From the NCBI RefSeq assembly GCF_013373865.1, contig NC_050473.1, positions 3,707,455 to 3,771,454 on the forward strand: a stretch of 64,000 nt of DNA. The letters are read 5' to 3'. The position numbers and the translations under genes were made by a program. The notes under the pieces were generated by a model. It saw only the letters and a list, made by a program, of their open reading frames with translations. It made no database searches and was not told the origin of the DNA. The stretch's first letter is position 1. The number at the start of each line of letters is the position of its first letter. Shown here one piece after another: positions 36,501-49,806 of the stretch. The DNA comes from Monomorium pharaonis. Taxonomy: Eukaryota > Arthropoda > Insecta > Hymenoptera > Formicidae.

Positions 36501-38489
36501 GCACGAGACGATGGAGATAGGTCTTCGTCGCAGGCAACGGAAAGGCTACACACACGCGTATATACGCATACCCATCAAGCTTCTCCGAAATCATTACCAA
36601 CAATGGCGCGGGACAGACGGCCATCGAGCTTGGACAATGAGCGATATTGGCAGCGACGCCCAACCCCCATATGCACGGAGGCTGCCGCACGAACGCAGCC
36701 TCTTCGTTGTAACCCCCTCGACGTCTCTCTTCTCCGTTCCGCCGGTTTCTCTCTGGCCGTTCGACCCATAGAGAGAGAGAGAGAGAGATGGGGTTCTCTC
36801 CCGTACAGATTGCACAACCGTCCGACGCCAGCTGGCCAACCCCTTGACCCCGGGGTAGACGCTCGTAAAGATCTCCCATACACGTAACCCGGCTCGACGA
36901 TCTGACCAAAGGGGGTTGCGGAAGAAAAGGTGTCCAGCCGTCGGCCGTTACTCCGGCCACCTCAATGCTGACCGATTCGACGGGCGTTAAAACGGCGCGC
37001 TCGCTCGCGCGAGAGTAAAGGCCGGTAAAGAATTGCGGAATGCGGGGAGAATGCGAGGGGCATAAAGGGGCTGGACACAGAAATATGTCCCAGGTGACCA
37101 GGTAAATGGGACGCCGTCCTCTCGTCGTATCGGGGTGAAGGTAAATCCGGTTTTGGTTCTCGCATCGAGAACGCGGTGTACTCGTTGCGCTCCCTTCCCT
37201 CCCTTTCCTTTTTCTCCTCCCCCTGTCGCCTGACCGAATTCGCGAAGACTCGAGGTCATCGCCGCCCGCGGAAGTGGTGTCACCGTTGTATTATGAGCAT
37301 TTACAACCGTAAGAACAGGTGATACACTGGAAGCGCGGCGACGCGGTGGCCGCAACAACGGTTAAGCAGTTTCGAGCCCTCAGGCTGAAGGAAACGGGGC
37401 AGCTGTAGCCTGTAAAGTTCCACCGCGAGATATCTCACTGTTTGAGGAACTTTTTCGTTATCTACGGCCCGTCGGAAACAAGTTTTCCGCTCCGAGGGAC
37501 GAGGACCGAGGATCGGCCGGCCGGCGCTCGCACGTCGATGCATATTCGTGGAAACACGTCCAGTCCGATTTACCACGCGCCGTCTCGTTACCGATTCACG
37601 TATACCTCAATTTAATTATCCACGAAACGCAGAGCCGATAGATCCCGCGACTGGGTCGCAACTTACTTCCGGCCCCGCACATATAAAGAAGAAAGACTGA
37701 TTTGGTTAGGAATTTGCGCTCGAACCGACCCGACGCGATCTCGCTTCTTTATCCAAACGAATCGACCGATCGCCGGGAACATTGTTCCTATCTCGTAAGC
37801 ACTTTACGACGGGCGCTCGTCTCCTCTCTTCTTTTCTTCTTCTTTTTTTTTGTGAAGGCAACCGTGTCGGACTTCTATGGACCCCTTTTGTAATGGCACT
37901 ACCTGGGCGCGTGCGCGGCGTATTCCACCGGCCCGATCGACTCGACTTCTTTTCTTTTTTTTTTCAGAAGAGAGCGAGCGGACACGTACCGTCGCTACCT
38001 GGAGAGGGAGACAAATTAATATATCGAGTAATGGATTAAGGGCCTGTCCCGGGATACCTACCCCACGTGAACGCAACCCTCTCATCGCGGCGAACGTTCA
38101 GGTATACCTGTACCTCGCCGCGGGATGCACGCGCTTATGGTCGCCGCGCGCACCATACGCGCCACCATTGTGCGTGAAAGGAGAGAGGGTCGGTGATAGG
38201 GTTGCCGAAACGACAGTTCCCTTTTCCTATCTTTCGCTTTTTTTCTCTTTTTTACTTTCGCACCTCCGGCGAAGTGTAATTGGAAAGCGATATATCCTTC
38301 CGCTCGGTGAAAATGGGTGCTTTATTGAGTGGCAGCGACCTGCGTGCTATAAACGTCATCGCGGCGACGATCACGATCACGGGATCACGACAGGTTCACG
38401 GCGGGGTGAGAGAAAAAGAAAATTAACGCGCGCCATTACGCAACGTATCCGGGTTCTACGTAAAAGAAACAATTATTGCACATTAGAAT
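33600..38489. other. Non-coding; alternating blocks, large GC-balanced zone 36270-38480
   Basis: GC-balanced blocks at about 33730-34030, 34620-35600 and 36270-38480; the rest is AT-rich. A hairpin at 34748-34771 (CCCTTTTCTTC against GAAGAAAGGG) and the palindrome GTAGCGCTAC near 34865 are visible. In 36270-38480, frames overlap in all six phases (up to 238 codons at 37877-38593, plus), with Phe/Lys runs from T/A tracts and no known domain. A TATA-like CATATAAAG lies at about 37679-37687. No exon can be defended. Confidence 0.45.
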
Positions 38490-38880
38490 CAATTAAAATT
38501 AATGTATTCTATTTAATAAACATTATTTTATTTGCATATAAGCAAGAAATTATATTTATACACAATAATAGTCTTGCTTATAATCTTCTTTAAAAAATAT
38601 ACTAATCTTATATTTTAACAAAATATTATTACAATTTATATTTCTCTATATTGTTATTCTTTTTTGATATGTTTTCCTTTCAACTCGTAGAACTCATTAT
38701 TGAATAATGAGGATATATTTTTTAATACATTATAGAAAAAATTATTTACATTTAAAAACAAGTTACATCTATTTAACACTGTGTAATCATTTCAATATTT
38801 AACTTTTTAAACATAAAGACATTCTCAAAATAAGAATGCTCTTTTTTCTGTAACTCGTTTGTAGATTTAAATGTAGATTT
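38490..38880 (+). mobile_element. AT-rich repeat family A, copy 2
   Basis: Contains the family core AATTAATGTATTCTATTTA (about 38498-38516), ACATTATTTTATTTGCATA after it, and the tail CATTCTCAAAATAAGAATG (38820-38838), in the same order and orientation as copy 1. Ends are not clear. Non-coding. Confidence 0.55.
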
Positions 38881-39433
38881 AAATTACAAATTTAAATTCT
38901 ATGTAAAAAACAAACATTAGGATATCTTTATTTTCTAAATTAATTAAGGCATTATTAAATGCCACATTAAAATTCTCCACTTTAAAGTAATTTGGTTAGT
39001 TTCTTTACTGTAACTAAAGTTTTTCGTTAATACTGAAAAATGTGACGCGTTTCCTTTCTGCATTCATCGATCTAATTAATTATTAAAGCATGGATAAGTG
39101 TCAGCTGCACGTAATGCGAACGCGAACAGGCGAGATTAAAGGGCAAATGACTCATTTAACCCACGATCTTTTTGAGAACGTAACAGACCGGAAAACGCCC
39201 ACTATCGACACGACAGTATCGCGGTATCTCGTTAAACGGTGCAAAATTACGGAACTCGTCCGTGGAATAATTGCGGAGCGTCGCGCGACGGGCGACATTT
39301 GTTCGCTTCGCTTCATGGTGGGCCGGCAAACTCCCACGAGAAAGGTGAAGGCGAGGAAAGGGTCAGAAGCATCAACCTGCGGGAAAGGGTCACGATTTGT
39401 TCCCTCTATCCGTAACCCTCTCTCTGCCTGACG
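38881..39433. other. Non-coding
   Basis: AT-rich to 39080, then a GC-balanced block leading into the structured region. An open plus frame (39090-39431, 113 codons) has no recognisable domain and no splice context. Confidence 0.45.
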
Positions 39434-39660
39434 TATATAAGCGCGCGAGTGTATGTGTATACGTGCGTGACACCTGTTACGACGTACGGGTTATACATGT
39501 TACCGATGCACCGGGGGTCGGACAGTTAGAGAGGGATGAAAAGGGTAAAGCCCCGAAGCGGTGCATCGGGGTCTACCAACGAGGCGTAACCCTTTTCTCC
39601 CCTTTCTCCGAGTCCCTGCGCACGGGACCTTTCGGTCCCGTAATAATCGCAGGTATAACG
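39434..39660 (+). ncRNA. Candidate structured RNA or regulatory region (TATA-like box plus three inverted repeats)
   Basis: TATATAAG (39434-39441) is followed 62-200 bp downstream by three perfect or near-perfect inverted repeats. These are CCGATGCACCG (39503-39513) with CGGTGCATCGG (39559-39569); GGGATGAAAAGGGTAAAGCC (about 39534-39553) with the complementary GGCGTAACCCTTTTCTCCCC (about 39583-39602); and ACGGGACC (39622-39629) with GGTCCCGT (39634-39641), loop TTTC. The first two pairs interlock (a1 b1 a2 b2), so as RNA they could make a pseudoknot or switch between two folds. Not a family I know. It may instead be a protein-binding site cluster or chance in a GC-rich block. Confidence 0.3.
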
Positions 39661-42101
39661 TACACACTGCCACCTTGTGCGACCCAAGATCGCAACACAA
39701 TGCGCCACAATCCTTTCGACCATTAGACGCATTATATTTCTAAACGTAAATCCGACCGGGAAAAATGAGAGGAAAAAAAACAAACCACTGAATAACAGGT
39801 TGGGGCACTAACCCCATTTTTCGCCTGTAAGTTTTTCCTTTCGGTTTCTCTAATAATGTTGCTTAAGGCACCTTACTTGTAAAAGGTCTATTATGAATCA
39901 TCAAGCCTTAGATCAGTGCTAGCGATGGCTAGCTTTGGCCAATTTGTTTCTTTTTTTTTCCAAAATAACGTTTTAAAAGTTATACTCTAATGATATTTAT
40001 TATTCATTTCTCGAATTTCAAATGTATTTGTTGAAAGCAATATATAAAAGAGCAATAATTTACATTTTCGTACACCAGGAGTCATATTTTTTCTTTATTT
40101 TCTTTTAAATATCGACTTTCGATACAGATTAATTCTTTGCACAATTCCTTTTACTGTTTTGTTTAAATATTACTGCAATTATATCAATTTTTTCCGTTAA
40201 ACATATTTGCCACATATTAATACGGAAGTTGAAAGGTTTTGGATTGCAAATCTGAAATCGAAGTTTGAATCTAGAATAACTAGGTTCAGATATATTATAC
40301 AATTTTTCAATACAATAACTACAAGAAAAACATTACGTCTTGATTGTAAACCTAAAAAGTTTTACTATTTAATTATTAAACAAAAGTCAGCATTACTGTC
40401 CGATAACCAAAAACTGCACTGAATTTCTACCATTTCTAAATTTATACCAGAAAAATTAATACTAATATTAATTTTTTAAAGTTGAAAACTAATTTAATAA
40501 TGACGCTAATAAAGGGTTAAAGAGCAAGAGTTTCTAATGTCGAATCTTATCGAACGCACGTCATCAAATAATAGTTCTGGTTGCGTCGCGGGCGGTCGTG
40601 TCGGCAGGAGAACAAGAGAAGCGGGACCTCCGGACACGCGCGACTTCTAATAGTGAACGGAGCTACTCGTAGTTTCCCGAAAATTGAGAAGAAACGAAAA
40701 GTGGAGCGCGATACCGAAAGCAATAATTATTGGTGCGCTTGGAGCGATCTCGGCGCTGCGACCGTCGTCGGCGCCAACCGGAAGTAGGTGGCGTTTAACA
40801 GGGACCGCACGAAAAGGGATGAAAGAACAAGCCGATATCGTCAGGATCGTTCGTCTAAGACGGACCGAAGGGAATTAGTCGGTACCGATAATAAGAGGTC
40901 GCTTCCCTTTGCTCCTTCTCAACCGATGAGCAGGGGTGTCACCGTTAAACCTTAAGCGGATGAAGGGCGAACGAGAAGGAGAACGGAAAGGGACGACAGT
41001 TCCTTAGGAAAATGTTATTATGAAATCTATTATCTTTTACTACTACCGATTAGAAACGTGCCGATGGACGAAAATAATGTTCATTGGCAGTCAGAAAGAT
41101 GGGGTTGCTTTCTTTGAATCTTTCTTTCAATCATGAATTTGCGATGCATTTGCGTATATAAAGCTATAAAGATTTTTCTTAGAATATTACATATTATTAA
41201 TAGACTGGCGTTGTTACCAGTAAAACCGATTAACAGAGAAAGAGTCGACATTTAAGAGCACTATAAAGCTTCTTGAGACCCCGATGAGACGGTTTCTATT
41301 CTTGGCATTTGCCGTAATTAGCAAAGGTTACTCCTTAGGAAGGTTGCCACCTATAATTTACCGCGATCTTGGCTAGACTTAAGAGAGGGTGACAAAATGT
41401 TACGCACTGTTTATAACCAAGATTGTTAAACGAGTATCAAAAATCAGTCGAAAAGCTGAAATTTAAACTGAAAACCCGCGCGATTGTCAAGTCGTTTTCC
41501 CAATCATGTAATCTGCTAAGAAGCCATCTAAGTTTACAGACGAACTTATATAAGTCTTGCCTTATCGGAAGAAATATGATGCGCAAAACTACGTATTGTG
41601 TTGCTCGTCTCGGATTTTATTTAATTACAAGACGGAGTTCGATTATCCTTTGTTTATTTAATTACAAGCGTATATATATATATATAAAGAAAAGTATTTG
41701 ATATCTGTGACTATAACTAAATGTTAAAATATAATTATAATATTAATAATCCTAAATATACATAATATGTTACATTGCCGAAAAAAATGTTTGCTATTAA
41801 TCATCGTAATCATTTTTGGCGAAATATATTTAAATTATGGTAATCATTTTCTTGTCACTTTCTTGTAACAAATTGTTAATATTATAGTTGTTAATATCAT
41901 TACAACAGTAATTACTACAAAAATGGAGTTTCTGTATTACTTTAACGTTCAATTATGATTACAAATACTAAAATAAAAAACGTTTCCCTCAAAGTTTAAA
42001 TACTTCTTTTATCTTAAACTGTAATTAATATTAAATTAAAAGTTTCTCTCTTTCTCTCTTTGCACTTAAACGATGCTAAACAATATGTAAAAAATTGTAT
42101 T
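39661..42101. other. Non-coding; GC-balanced block 40520-41400
   Basis: 39780-40520 and 41400-42100 are AT-rich, the latter with a short (TA)n at about 41675-41688 and a direct repeat TTTATTTAATTACAAG (about 41617 and 41655). 40520-41400 is GC-balanced with short overlapping frames only. No gene seen. Confidence 0.5.
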
Positions 42102-42355
42102 TATACACTGAAAAAGAGTTTAATAACAATTATCAAATATTGAGTAAAATAATATCAATTAAATGTTAAATTAATACACCAAAAAAAAGATTTACTTTTC
42201 TAAATTTATTGTACATTACCATACATAATGATACAACCGTTTGGTAATCCTTAATATTTTAAAAAGTATTTTTTATATAAACTAATCAAATATTTAATTG
42301 GCATTATTTCATTCAACATTTGATAGCTTATTACCAACTCTTTTTTCAGTATATA
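42102..42355. mobile_element. 254-bp foldback MITE with CACTGAAAAA ends
   Basis: Left end TATACACTGAAAAAGAGTTT and right end (complement) TATATACTGAAAAAAGAGTT match, and the match continues through AATAA..TATCAAAT.TTGA and AAATAAT for about 55 bp and, more weakly, across most of each half. AT-rich and non-coding. No target duplication identified. Confidence 0.78.
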
Positions 42356-43062
42356 GCGGCAATTGATGGATTAGGACAGGATGGTAGGCAACACAACGCA
42401 TCTTAGAAGTTAACATTGTAGCTATAACAGCGAAACAACAAACTTTGGGGCCCAATTAATCTTTTCCAGCGGGTTCTTCGCACGCACGAGCGATTTAACG
42501 AGGTTGCTCGAAGCAACGCGCCGCCCACCGAGGACCGATTAATCTTCCCGCGAGAAAGCAAGCGAGGAGAGTTCCTCCGAATCACGAGGGAAACACCGGC
42601 GTAAAATTAGCTAACACTACCTCTCAGCGAGAATCCTCGGATTCCTCCTCTTCCTCGGGGATATAGCATGATGCTGCAAGTATAATCCGCCATCGCGGTG
42701 GATGGCGAGAGAAATCGTCTCGGGCGCTCAGTAGGGTTGCCGCGGTTTGCGCCCGGCCACTCTTTGTTTGAGAAGCGAATTGCCGATTCATCTTAGCGCG
42801 TAATTATTTTTCGTAGAAGCAACGAACTTTAGACGGCGCGCCTTGGGGAGCCATTCGAAGCTATTGAAATGCACCCCGCGCCGCTACGCCGCTCTTGTAG
42901 AAACTCACCGTAAATACTTTCGCATTACTCCTCTAACCCTCTCATTTCGTCATTTAAAAACTATTGTTGCAGAAGTATCTTTATAAGTATCTTTTTTATT
43001 CACCACCCAATACGTGAAGAGAATTTTCTTTTAGTATAATAAGTCTTTAACCAAAATTTCAC

Positions 43063-43097
<35 letters not shown>

Positions 43098-45053
43098 AAT
43101 ATAAAAACTTATAACATAAAATAGTTTACGCAAGATTTTTATTAGCCGTATTTTATTTGTTTGTCTTTGATAGCTGAAGTTATTCGGTATTTAAAAATCC
43201 TCACCTTGGACACACACATTCACAGGAAGAAAACGAAGTTTGGCGATAGACCGCCGGAGAGATTAACTCTTCCTCTCTCGGTTCCGAAGGGCGGAAGGTT
43301 CTCCCGCGACAAGAAGGAAAGAAGGCGACACGCCATTATTCCCCGGGCGCTTTATCCGCGCCTCTCTCCGGCAGAAACAAAAGTTCGCCACCGCCACCGT
43401 TACCGCGACGGCGGCGTCGTCGGTGCCCACGACTATCGATCTTTTCGCCCTTTCGCGAGCTGGTCCCTCGCAGGGAATAATGCGCGACGCGGAGATATAC
43501 CTTGATCCGCAGATATCCAGCGGTCACGATCCCCGCGCAAACTTTTATATCGAGGGTCGCCGAAGTTTTTTGGCGCGTACTTCAAAGAAGTTGCCCACTG
43601 AAGGGAAAGGAAGAGAGAGAAAAGATCCGGCAGAGAGACCGTCGACAAGTCCATCGTCAGGACGGCACCGCGCCATCAAATATTCTATGAATTCCGAGTC
43701 GGCTTTGTGTCGGAATACAGCGACGACGTCGCGAAAGGAGATATTTCACCGCATTAAATTTTTATCGAAAAAACTTTTGCACACACACACACACACACCG
43801 TGATAAAATGTTCCGGTGGGTGGTCGTCCTCCCTCTGTCGCTGTTTTCTCTCTCACTCCTCCTCCTCGCATGCTTATATTTATTTATTCATCCACGCTGC
43901 ACGCATTGCAGGTAACCTTCGGCAATTTTCCTAATCGATAAAATTGTCCAGCGATATTTTTCCTGCGCTTTTTGTCTTTTCTCGTTGTCACGCGACGTAC
44001 GCGAACGGCCATTCCAGAAAGAATTGTGTTGTAAATACTCGGTTTATTTTAGAGCTGAGGATGTCGCGTCTCACGAAGCGAGAAGTCTCAGATCAGCGAG
44101 AAATCAATCGCGACGTGTTTTCCACGTGAATAAACTATAATCCAGTCAAAGTACATACATACGTACATACATAAGGTAAGCTCTAAGTGATTCCGCAAGC
44201 TCGTATAAAATTGCCCACGCTCATACTTGGTCAATAGTATATTGTCTTATTTATTTTAAACTATTTCTAACTGAGGAGATTTAAAGAGAAATAAAAAACA
44301 TGTAATTCCTTTCTACAAAAATTCTTTCAGCTTATGTATACGTCAGTAGAAAGTAATATAGATAAAGACTTTCAGAATAAATAAAGCTTAATACTTTCGG
44401 CCAAGGCTGTAAATGTAAAATTAGATTATAAAAATATGGAAGGGTCTCCCGAAGCGTATATCTTTCGCCTGTCTCGCGCTTAAGAGCGATTTCGCGAAAG
44501 ATGGCGATCTCATCAAGAAGTAATACGATACACCGCCCCCATCGAACAACGAGAGGAAACCTTCGAACTGGCAGAAGCCATAATTTCGCAAAATGAGGTA
44601 AGCTTCGTCTATCTCTCCACCTCGGGACGTCCCTCAAGGCTGGCATGGGGTTACGTCCCCCTTCTGCGATCGCCCCCATCGCTCCGGCCAACCCCCTTGT
44701 GTCATGTTGGGGTTGCGCGCTGCACAACTGACCAATAAGCTATCCCTTGCGCTTATGTCCACACCGACTATTCGATCGATAGTTACAGTATCCATGTAAC
44801 TTTCTCCGTCCACCATCAGCTCCCTCGCTAACGCAACGCCGAAGCCACGACTCGACTCGGCGAGTTGCACGATATTTCGCAGAAATAATACACCTCGTGT
44901 TTTCCAACTTTTCAGTTCGAGTTTGTTACGAAAAAATTTTCCGCCGTCTCACGATACCCGATCGTTTCTCGACATATTCGACCGTAGCTAGCAAGATAAA
45001 AACTGTTTGTTAACATTCATGAATAAAATTAATATCTACAGTGATAAAATAAC
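42356..45053. other. Non-coding; two GC-balanced blocks
   Basis: GC-balanced at 42370-42960, 43190-44140 and 44440-45000; AT-rich between. Simple repeats: (CT)n 43068-43094, (CA)n 43782-43798, and a CATA/CGTA run at 44149-44172. An inverted repeat CAACCCC..GGGGTTG lies at about 44690-44717. Frames up to 131 codons show no domain. Confidence 0.5.
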
Positions 45054-45272
45054 ACACGGGGAAAATTGTTTTTTTAAGAATCAAATTATTGCTTATACAT
45101 AATATTTTGTAACATATAATAATTATTTTATAATGCAAAAGTTTTGTTTGATTTTACGTTTAAAATTTAACAAAATTTTATTGAAATTCTACTATCTTTT
45201 ACTCAAATTTTTCAAAGTCCATATTGTTTCACGTCTTTAAAAGTAAATTTTTATAGAAAATTCTTTCCGTGT
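45054..45272. mobile_element. 219-bp AT-rich MITE with ACACGG ends
   Basis: Begins ACACGGGGAAAATTG and ends with the complement of ACACGGAAAGAATTTTC. The 13-15-bp imperfect inverted ends enclose AT-rich non-coding DNA. The ends resemble those at 33033, 47533 and 49504 (ACACNGAGARAA type), suggesting one broad group. Confidence 0.6.
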
Positions 45273-47532
45273 AGAAAAGTGTATAATTAAGGCTATTTAA
45301 TAGTCAGAAACAGAGCTGACAGATAGAAATATAGTGATTTGGATTAGTTAGAAAATGTTTATTTCATCGCCACGGGCACATGACGTAAACCGCATTCAGA
45401 GTCAGCAAGTTTTCCAGTTAACCAGTAGAAATGATACGAAGTTAACAACGACCCCCGAACATTTTAAAGAGCTACTTATTTTGCATCGTTGCATTTTTAT
45501 TCGGCCGAGCCTCGCATCGGAAGAAACTTTTCCATTAAAACCTGCCGTGAAAGTTGCTGACGACCATCGATAAGACGCCCTGACGTAATTAATAGCGGCC
45601 GCAACGAAAGATGGTTAAGTCGACGACGCGACGAAGGGAGAGAATAATGGCGAGCTAAGAGGCTCCGAGTGTGATAGCGCACTAAAAAAAACTGTACAAA
45701 GTCGAGAAACTGTACTCTTTAATTTTGTGCTTTACGTCCTAGATTTTACATCTATCAACATTTTTTAATTATATAATTTTTTTACAATAAAAAAGACAAC
45801 AAAGGTTAAACTCTCAAAATGTAAAAGAAAGAAATGATTTTAATTGTCATAAATATTAATATTAATTCAAAATTATCAAGTTTTACAGTAAAATTTTTTT
45901 ATCGCAAGAACAACCCTTATACAAATATAATACTGAATAGTTACTGAATAGTATGAAATTGGCCAATAATTATTTTTTACTTTGAGTATTAACAATATCA
46001 ATAGCAGTGCTTTTAATATTTAAAATAAGTGTTAATTACCGGCCAATTCAATACTGTGCAATATTACATTTTTATAAACTATACATACAAAGTTATTATT
46101 AGTAATAATATAACAGTAATAACTGTAAAATGACTCTAATATGCCAAAATCTTTTTTCTCAGTGTAACATCAAATAAGGGATAGATAAAAGGAAAATTGT
46201 TGATTTGCGGGAAAGTCGTTTCCTCCATTTTGATATAACGTTCGCGCTTATTACGAAACGGTAATAAATTGTCGAGGCTACCCCCCCCCCCCTCCCACAT
46301 TCGCGCCAGAAGATTCCCGATGAAGGATCGCTTGGGGTGGATTGGCCGTTAATCAGGAGCAAAGGGCTACTGATTCAGGAATTTTTAATGGCCGATCTCC
46401 TCGCAATGCTCCTCCGCTCTCTCTTTCGCCGGGGAAAACGCCGTCGATTAATTCGGGTGACATTTTTGCGAAGTTCCTTTTCGGGAAAACAATGCGTCCG
46501 TGGGGTAGGGGAGGGGGGATTGGCGCGAGTTACGAAAGGGAGAATCCGGACAAAGGGTGTGACGCTGGAACAAAGAAGCAGATAACGGACTGAGCAAAAA
46601 CACTGGGACAGAAAGTAGTCTCGGTCTTTCTCTCTCTGCGCCTACCTTGTTCCGGATCGTGGGGCGCATTTGTCCTTGGCGCGAGAGAAATTACTCGGCG
46701 AAAAGCGTCCGTTTCCTATCTTTTGAGAGCCAATTCTTGACTTTAATCACCCTTAGATAAAATATCAGATGAAAAACATTGTGCTCAAAATGGTTCTCCC
46801 CCGTCTCGGGAATGTGTTTTTCACGAAACACAATCTCAATTGTGCGTCGAAATATTTTGAACTTTTTAAGTGAAACTATTTGCAACGTAGTAGTGTGAAT
46901 CTGTCGGCCAGAGATAAGAGACTGATAGAGAGAAGAAGGAAGATTGCGTAGCGTGCATTGAACTAGACCTTTCTGGGCGTGAACGTGGCAGGAAGCGCAA
47001 AGCTAAGCTGGAAAAGAATAGCGGGAGATGAGCGATGGAGGAAAGCGTTATTTTTAAAGAAAAGAATCCCTTTTTTCCCTCTCCGCGCGGGGGACACGCA
47101 AGTAGAAGACCCGCGCCGTAATGAAAACATGAATACTTGAAGCCCTCCCACCGCCCATAATTATATCTTCGCCCTCGGGTTAGACTCGATCCGCGGAGCT
47201 CGGGAAAACGCAGAAGGGGAGACGGCAGAGAGAATCGAGGGGGTGGACAGGGGTGCCATTTCTGTCCCCTAAATAATTAATTCCGGCAGCGCCGCCGGCT
47301 TAAATGCGGCACGAAGGGTAAGGGAGGGAAAAACTTCGGTTATAACAAGGGACACAAGTCTGTTCTGGAGATTCGACCCCGACCCTCAGAGTAGAGCGCG
47401 CGCGCAAAATCGATTGCATCGAGAACACGATGGAGTAGTATTTAAAAGCTACTGAACTTTTCCGTAACACCATCACATCGTGTCTTATAAAACGTTACAC
47501 ACGGTGACCAAAAATTTATGGAATTCCTTCTT
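45273..47532. other. Non-coding; GC-balanced 45330-45690 and 46170-47530
   Basis: 45700-46170 is AT-rich and ends TTTTTTCTCAGTGT (about 46151-46164), like a foldback terminus whose partner I could not place. A run of about 12 C lies at 46280-46292. GC-rich stretches hold overlapping frames under 85 codons. No gene. Confidence 0.5.
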
Positions 47533-47980
47533 GTGTACGGAGAGAAAAATATTAGACACATTTGTAATTATAATTATATAATAAAATAGTTATTAAATTA
47601 AAACTAATATATTCCATTTTTAACAGGCATTGTTTCATAAGCAAAATATATTTTATATATAAAAAAATAAAAATCTTGGTTATATGTAACTTAATATTAT
47701 AAGAATTTGATAATCTTAAATTAGCATTTTTAAAGAAAGTATAATTTTATATTAATACTATAATAGTTATTCAAAAAAGTACAATATCTTTTTATTATTT
47801 TAATAATAATAATCTTGAAATATCCATGGGAATATTTTTTTTTCTTGATAACACTATGTAAAATTTCTTCATAGTAAGTAAATTATATTTGTTTAATACA
47901 CAAACCGATAAAATCTCATATTAATATTTAACATTTCAAAATAAAGATTGTTTTCTGTATACAATTTTCCATCCATTTTT
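47533..47980 (+). mobile_element. AT-rich repeat family A, copy 3
   Basis: Starts GTGTACGGAGAGAAAAATA, has the core AAACTAATATATTCCATTTT (about 47601-47620) followed by GGCATTGTTTCATAAGC, and ends near TTTCAAAATAAAGATTG and TTTTCTGTATAC (about 47935-47963). Same order and orientation as copies 1 and 2. Non-coding. Confidence 0.55.
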
Positions 47981-49503
47981 TGGTCACTACAATGTTACTA
48001 GCAATAACATTACATTTATAATTTTTACACTAACTGTGAGAACATTTTATTACATATTATGATAATTTTAAATATTATACAGTAAACAATATCAAGATAT
48101 AAATGGCAAAAATAAAATAAATATTTTTATGTAGGAAATGCAATCACAATTATAACGAAAATAACTTTTTAGCATTTGCCTACTATTTACGTAGTAATAA
48201 TACTAGTAATAATAATAGTAGTAGTAATAATAACTAATAAATAAAATTTAAATGATTGAAATATCTATTGGTATAGTTGGCGATAAAAATAACTACAAAT
48301 TATAAAACTAAATTATCATAATTGCCATTATTTTTTCTCTCAGCATGCGATACTTTCATGTTTTGGTTTCCTCGATACGTTGTTATGAAGTAAAGGTATC
48401 AGTCAGGGTATCTGTACGAGAAAGAACGGGTTACATACGTAAGCAACGAAGCGTTAAGGCTGACCGTCGAAAGATTGATTGATCGATTTACTCTTAAAGT
48501 ACAGAGAGAGGAGGGAAATCGCCGCGGCGTTTAGATTAAATCGCTAATCTCTATTCTGCTTTCGCATTTGCGCGAGCGCGAGCTCGACGGTCGGTTGAGC
48601 TTCAACAACGTAGGCGCCTTACGTCTTGGAAGATAAGACGGAGGATTAATGGTCGCGGCATTAGGGCGTAATTTTATGGGGATTATTTTAAAGGCCTTCT
48701 TAGATCCAGTGGCTCAGTCGCGATTATCTAGACATCATTAATCATGCGCCTTCGCTCCCGCGCGCACGCTCGCGCTTTAAACTCCTTAAACGCGATACCA
48801 AAAAACTTTTTGAAACACCGTTTACCCGGGCGCCGACCGAGTTTAGGTACTTACGGCATAGCTTCTCGCTGGCAAACATTAATATTTTCAGGAAAAATAA
48901 GATACGGCGGTCGCTCGTAAAATTACGCGTAGAAGAGAAGTTTTCGTGACCGTGCGATATTCGTGTCGAAAATACGCGTATTTGTCAGCATGCCAAGGCG
49001 TTTGTCCATCTCGCTAGTCCATCTCTCTCGTGTATACACTTACCGAAATATTTTGTTGCATCCTTGTTGCTATTTAATGTCCAACTGAAATATATGTGAC
49101 AAAAAATACACACCACAGTTTAGCTGTGCTAATGCCAAGGTACACGAACACGACCGACCTCAAATGTTTTCATATTGTGCAGTAAAGATTCCCGGATGTC
49201 CATTTCAAATGAACCAACATCTTTTGTCGCTTAATCCTATCAAATAATTCTGTAAAATTTTCAAATGTGTCAATGACAGCAAATTCTATATTCTGTTGTA
49301 AAATTTTTACTGAAACGGAAGAAAACACGACGAAGGGAAAAAAAGAAAAAAACGTTCAAACCTATCTTTTTCTATAACTATACTGAAAACACTGATTAGC
49401 TGTGAAACAAATCATTAATTAAAAATTACTGAACAGAAAGAATAGAAAATTGAAATGAAAAAATCTATAAACTTATATTTTTTCTTTTCAGCTTATAAGG
49501 ATT
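47981..49503. other. Non-coding; AT-rich block then GC-balanced 48350-49060
   Basis: 47981-48350 is AT-rich with repeated TAATAATA/TAGTAATA triplets (48195-48240) and a terminal TTTTTTCTCTCAG; possibly another decayed foldback element. The GC-balanced block has no long frame. 49060-49503 is AT-rich. Confidence 0.5.
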
Positions 49504-49806
49504 ACACATAGAGAATTATTTTCTCTTAGAATTTAATTTCAAATTCATATTAAGATTTTTAAGAATTTTGTTATAATTTTAGTACAATTTAGTAAAATTT
49601 AATCTATATATATATTGCATATAGTGTATGTAATTTAATTATAAAATAAAATTAATGTGTTATAAATTTTATTTTTTTAAATACTTAGATTAAATTTGTT
49701 CAATTTTTATTCAATTTTACTATACTTTTTATAAAATTTAATAAAATTCAATCCAACAACTACGATTTTGAGAAATAAATTCTAAACGAAAATTCTCTCT
49801 GCACAG
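49504..49806. mobile_element. ~303-bp foldback MITE, ACACAGAGAGAA-type ends
   Basis: The left end (ACACATAGAGAATTATTTTC, then TTAGAATTTAATTTC) matches the complement of the right end (GTGCAGAGAGAATTTTCG, then TTTAGAATTTATTTC). Weaker symmetry (AATTTTAG/CTAAAATT-like blocks) spans both halves. AT-rich and non-coding. End type resembles 33033 and 47533. Confidence 0.72.

Noticed and set aside
37877..38593. 238-codon open frame on the plus strand
   Set aside because: Contains Phe and Lys runs from T/A tracts, runs from a GC-balanced block into AT-rich sequence, and matches no family I know.
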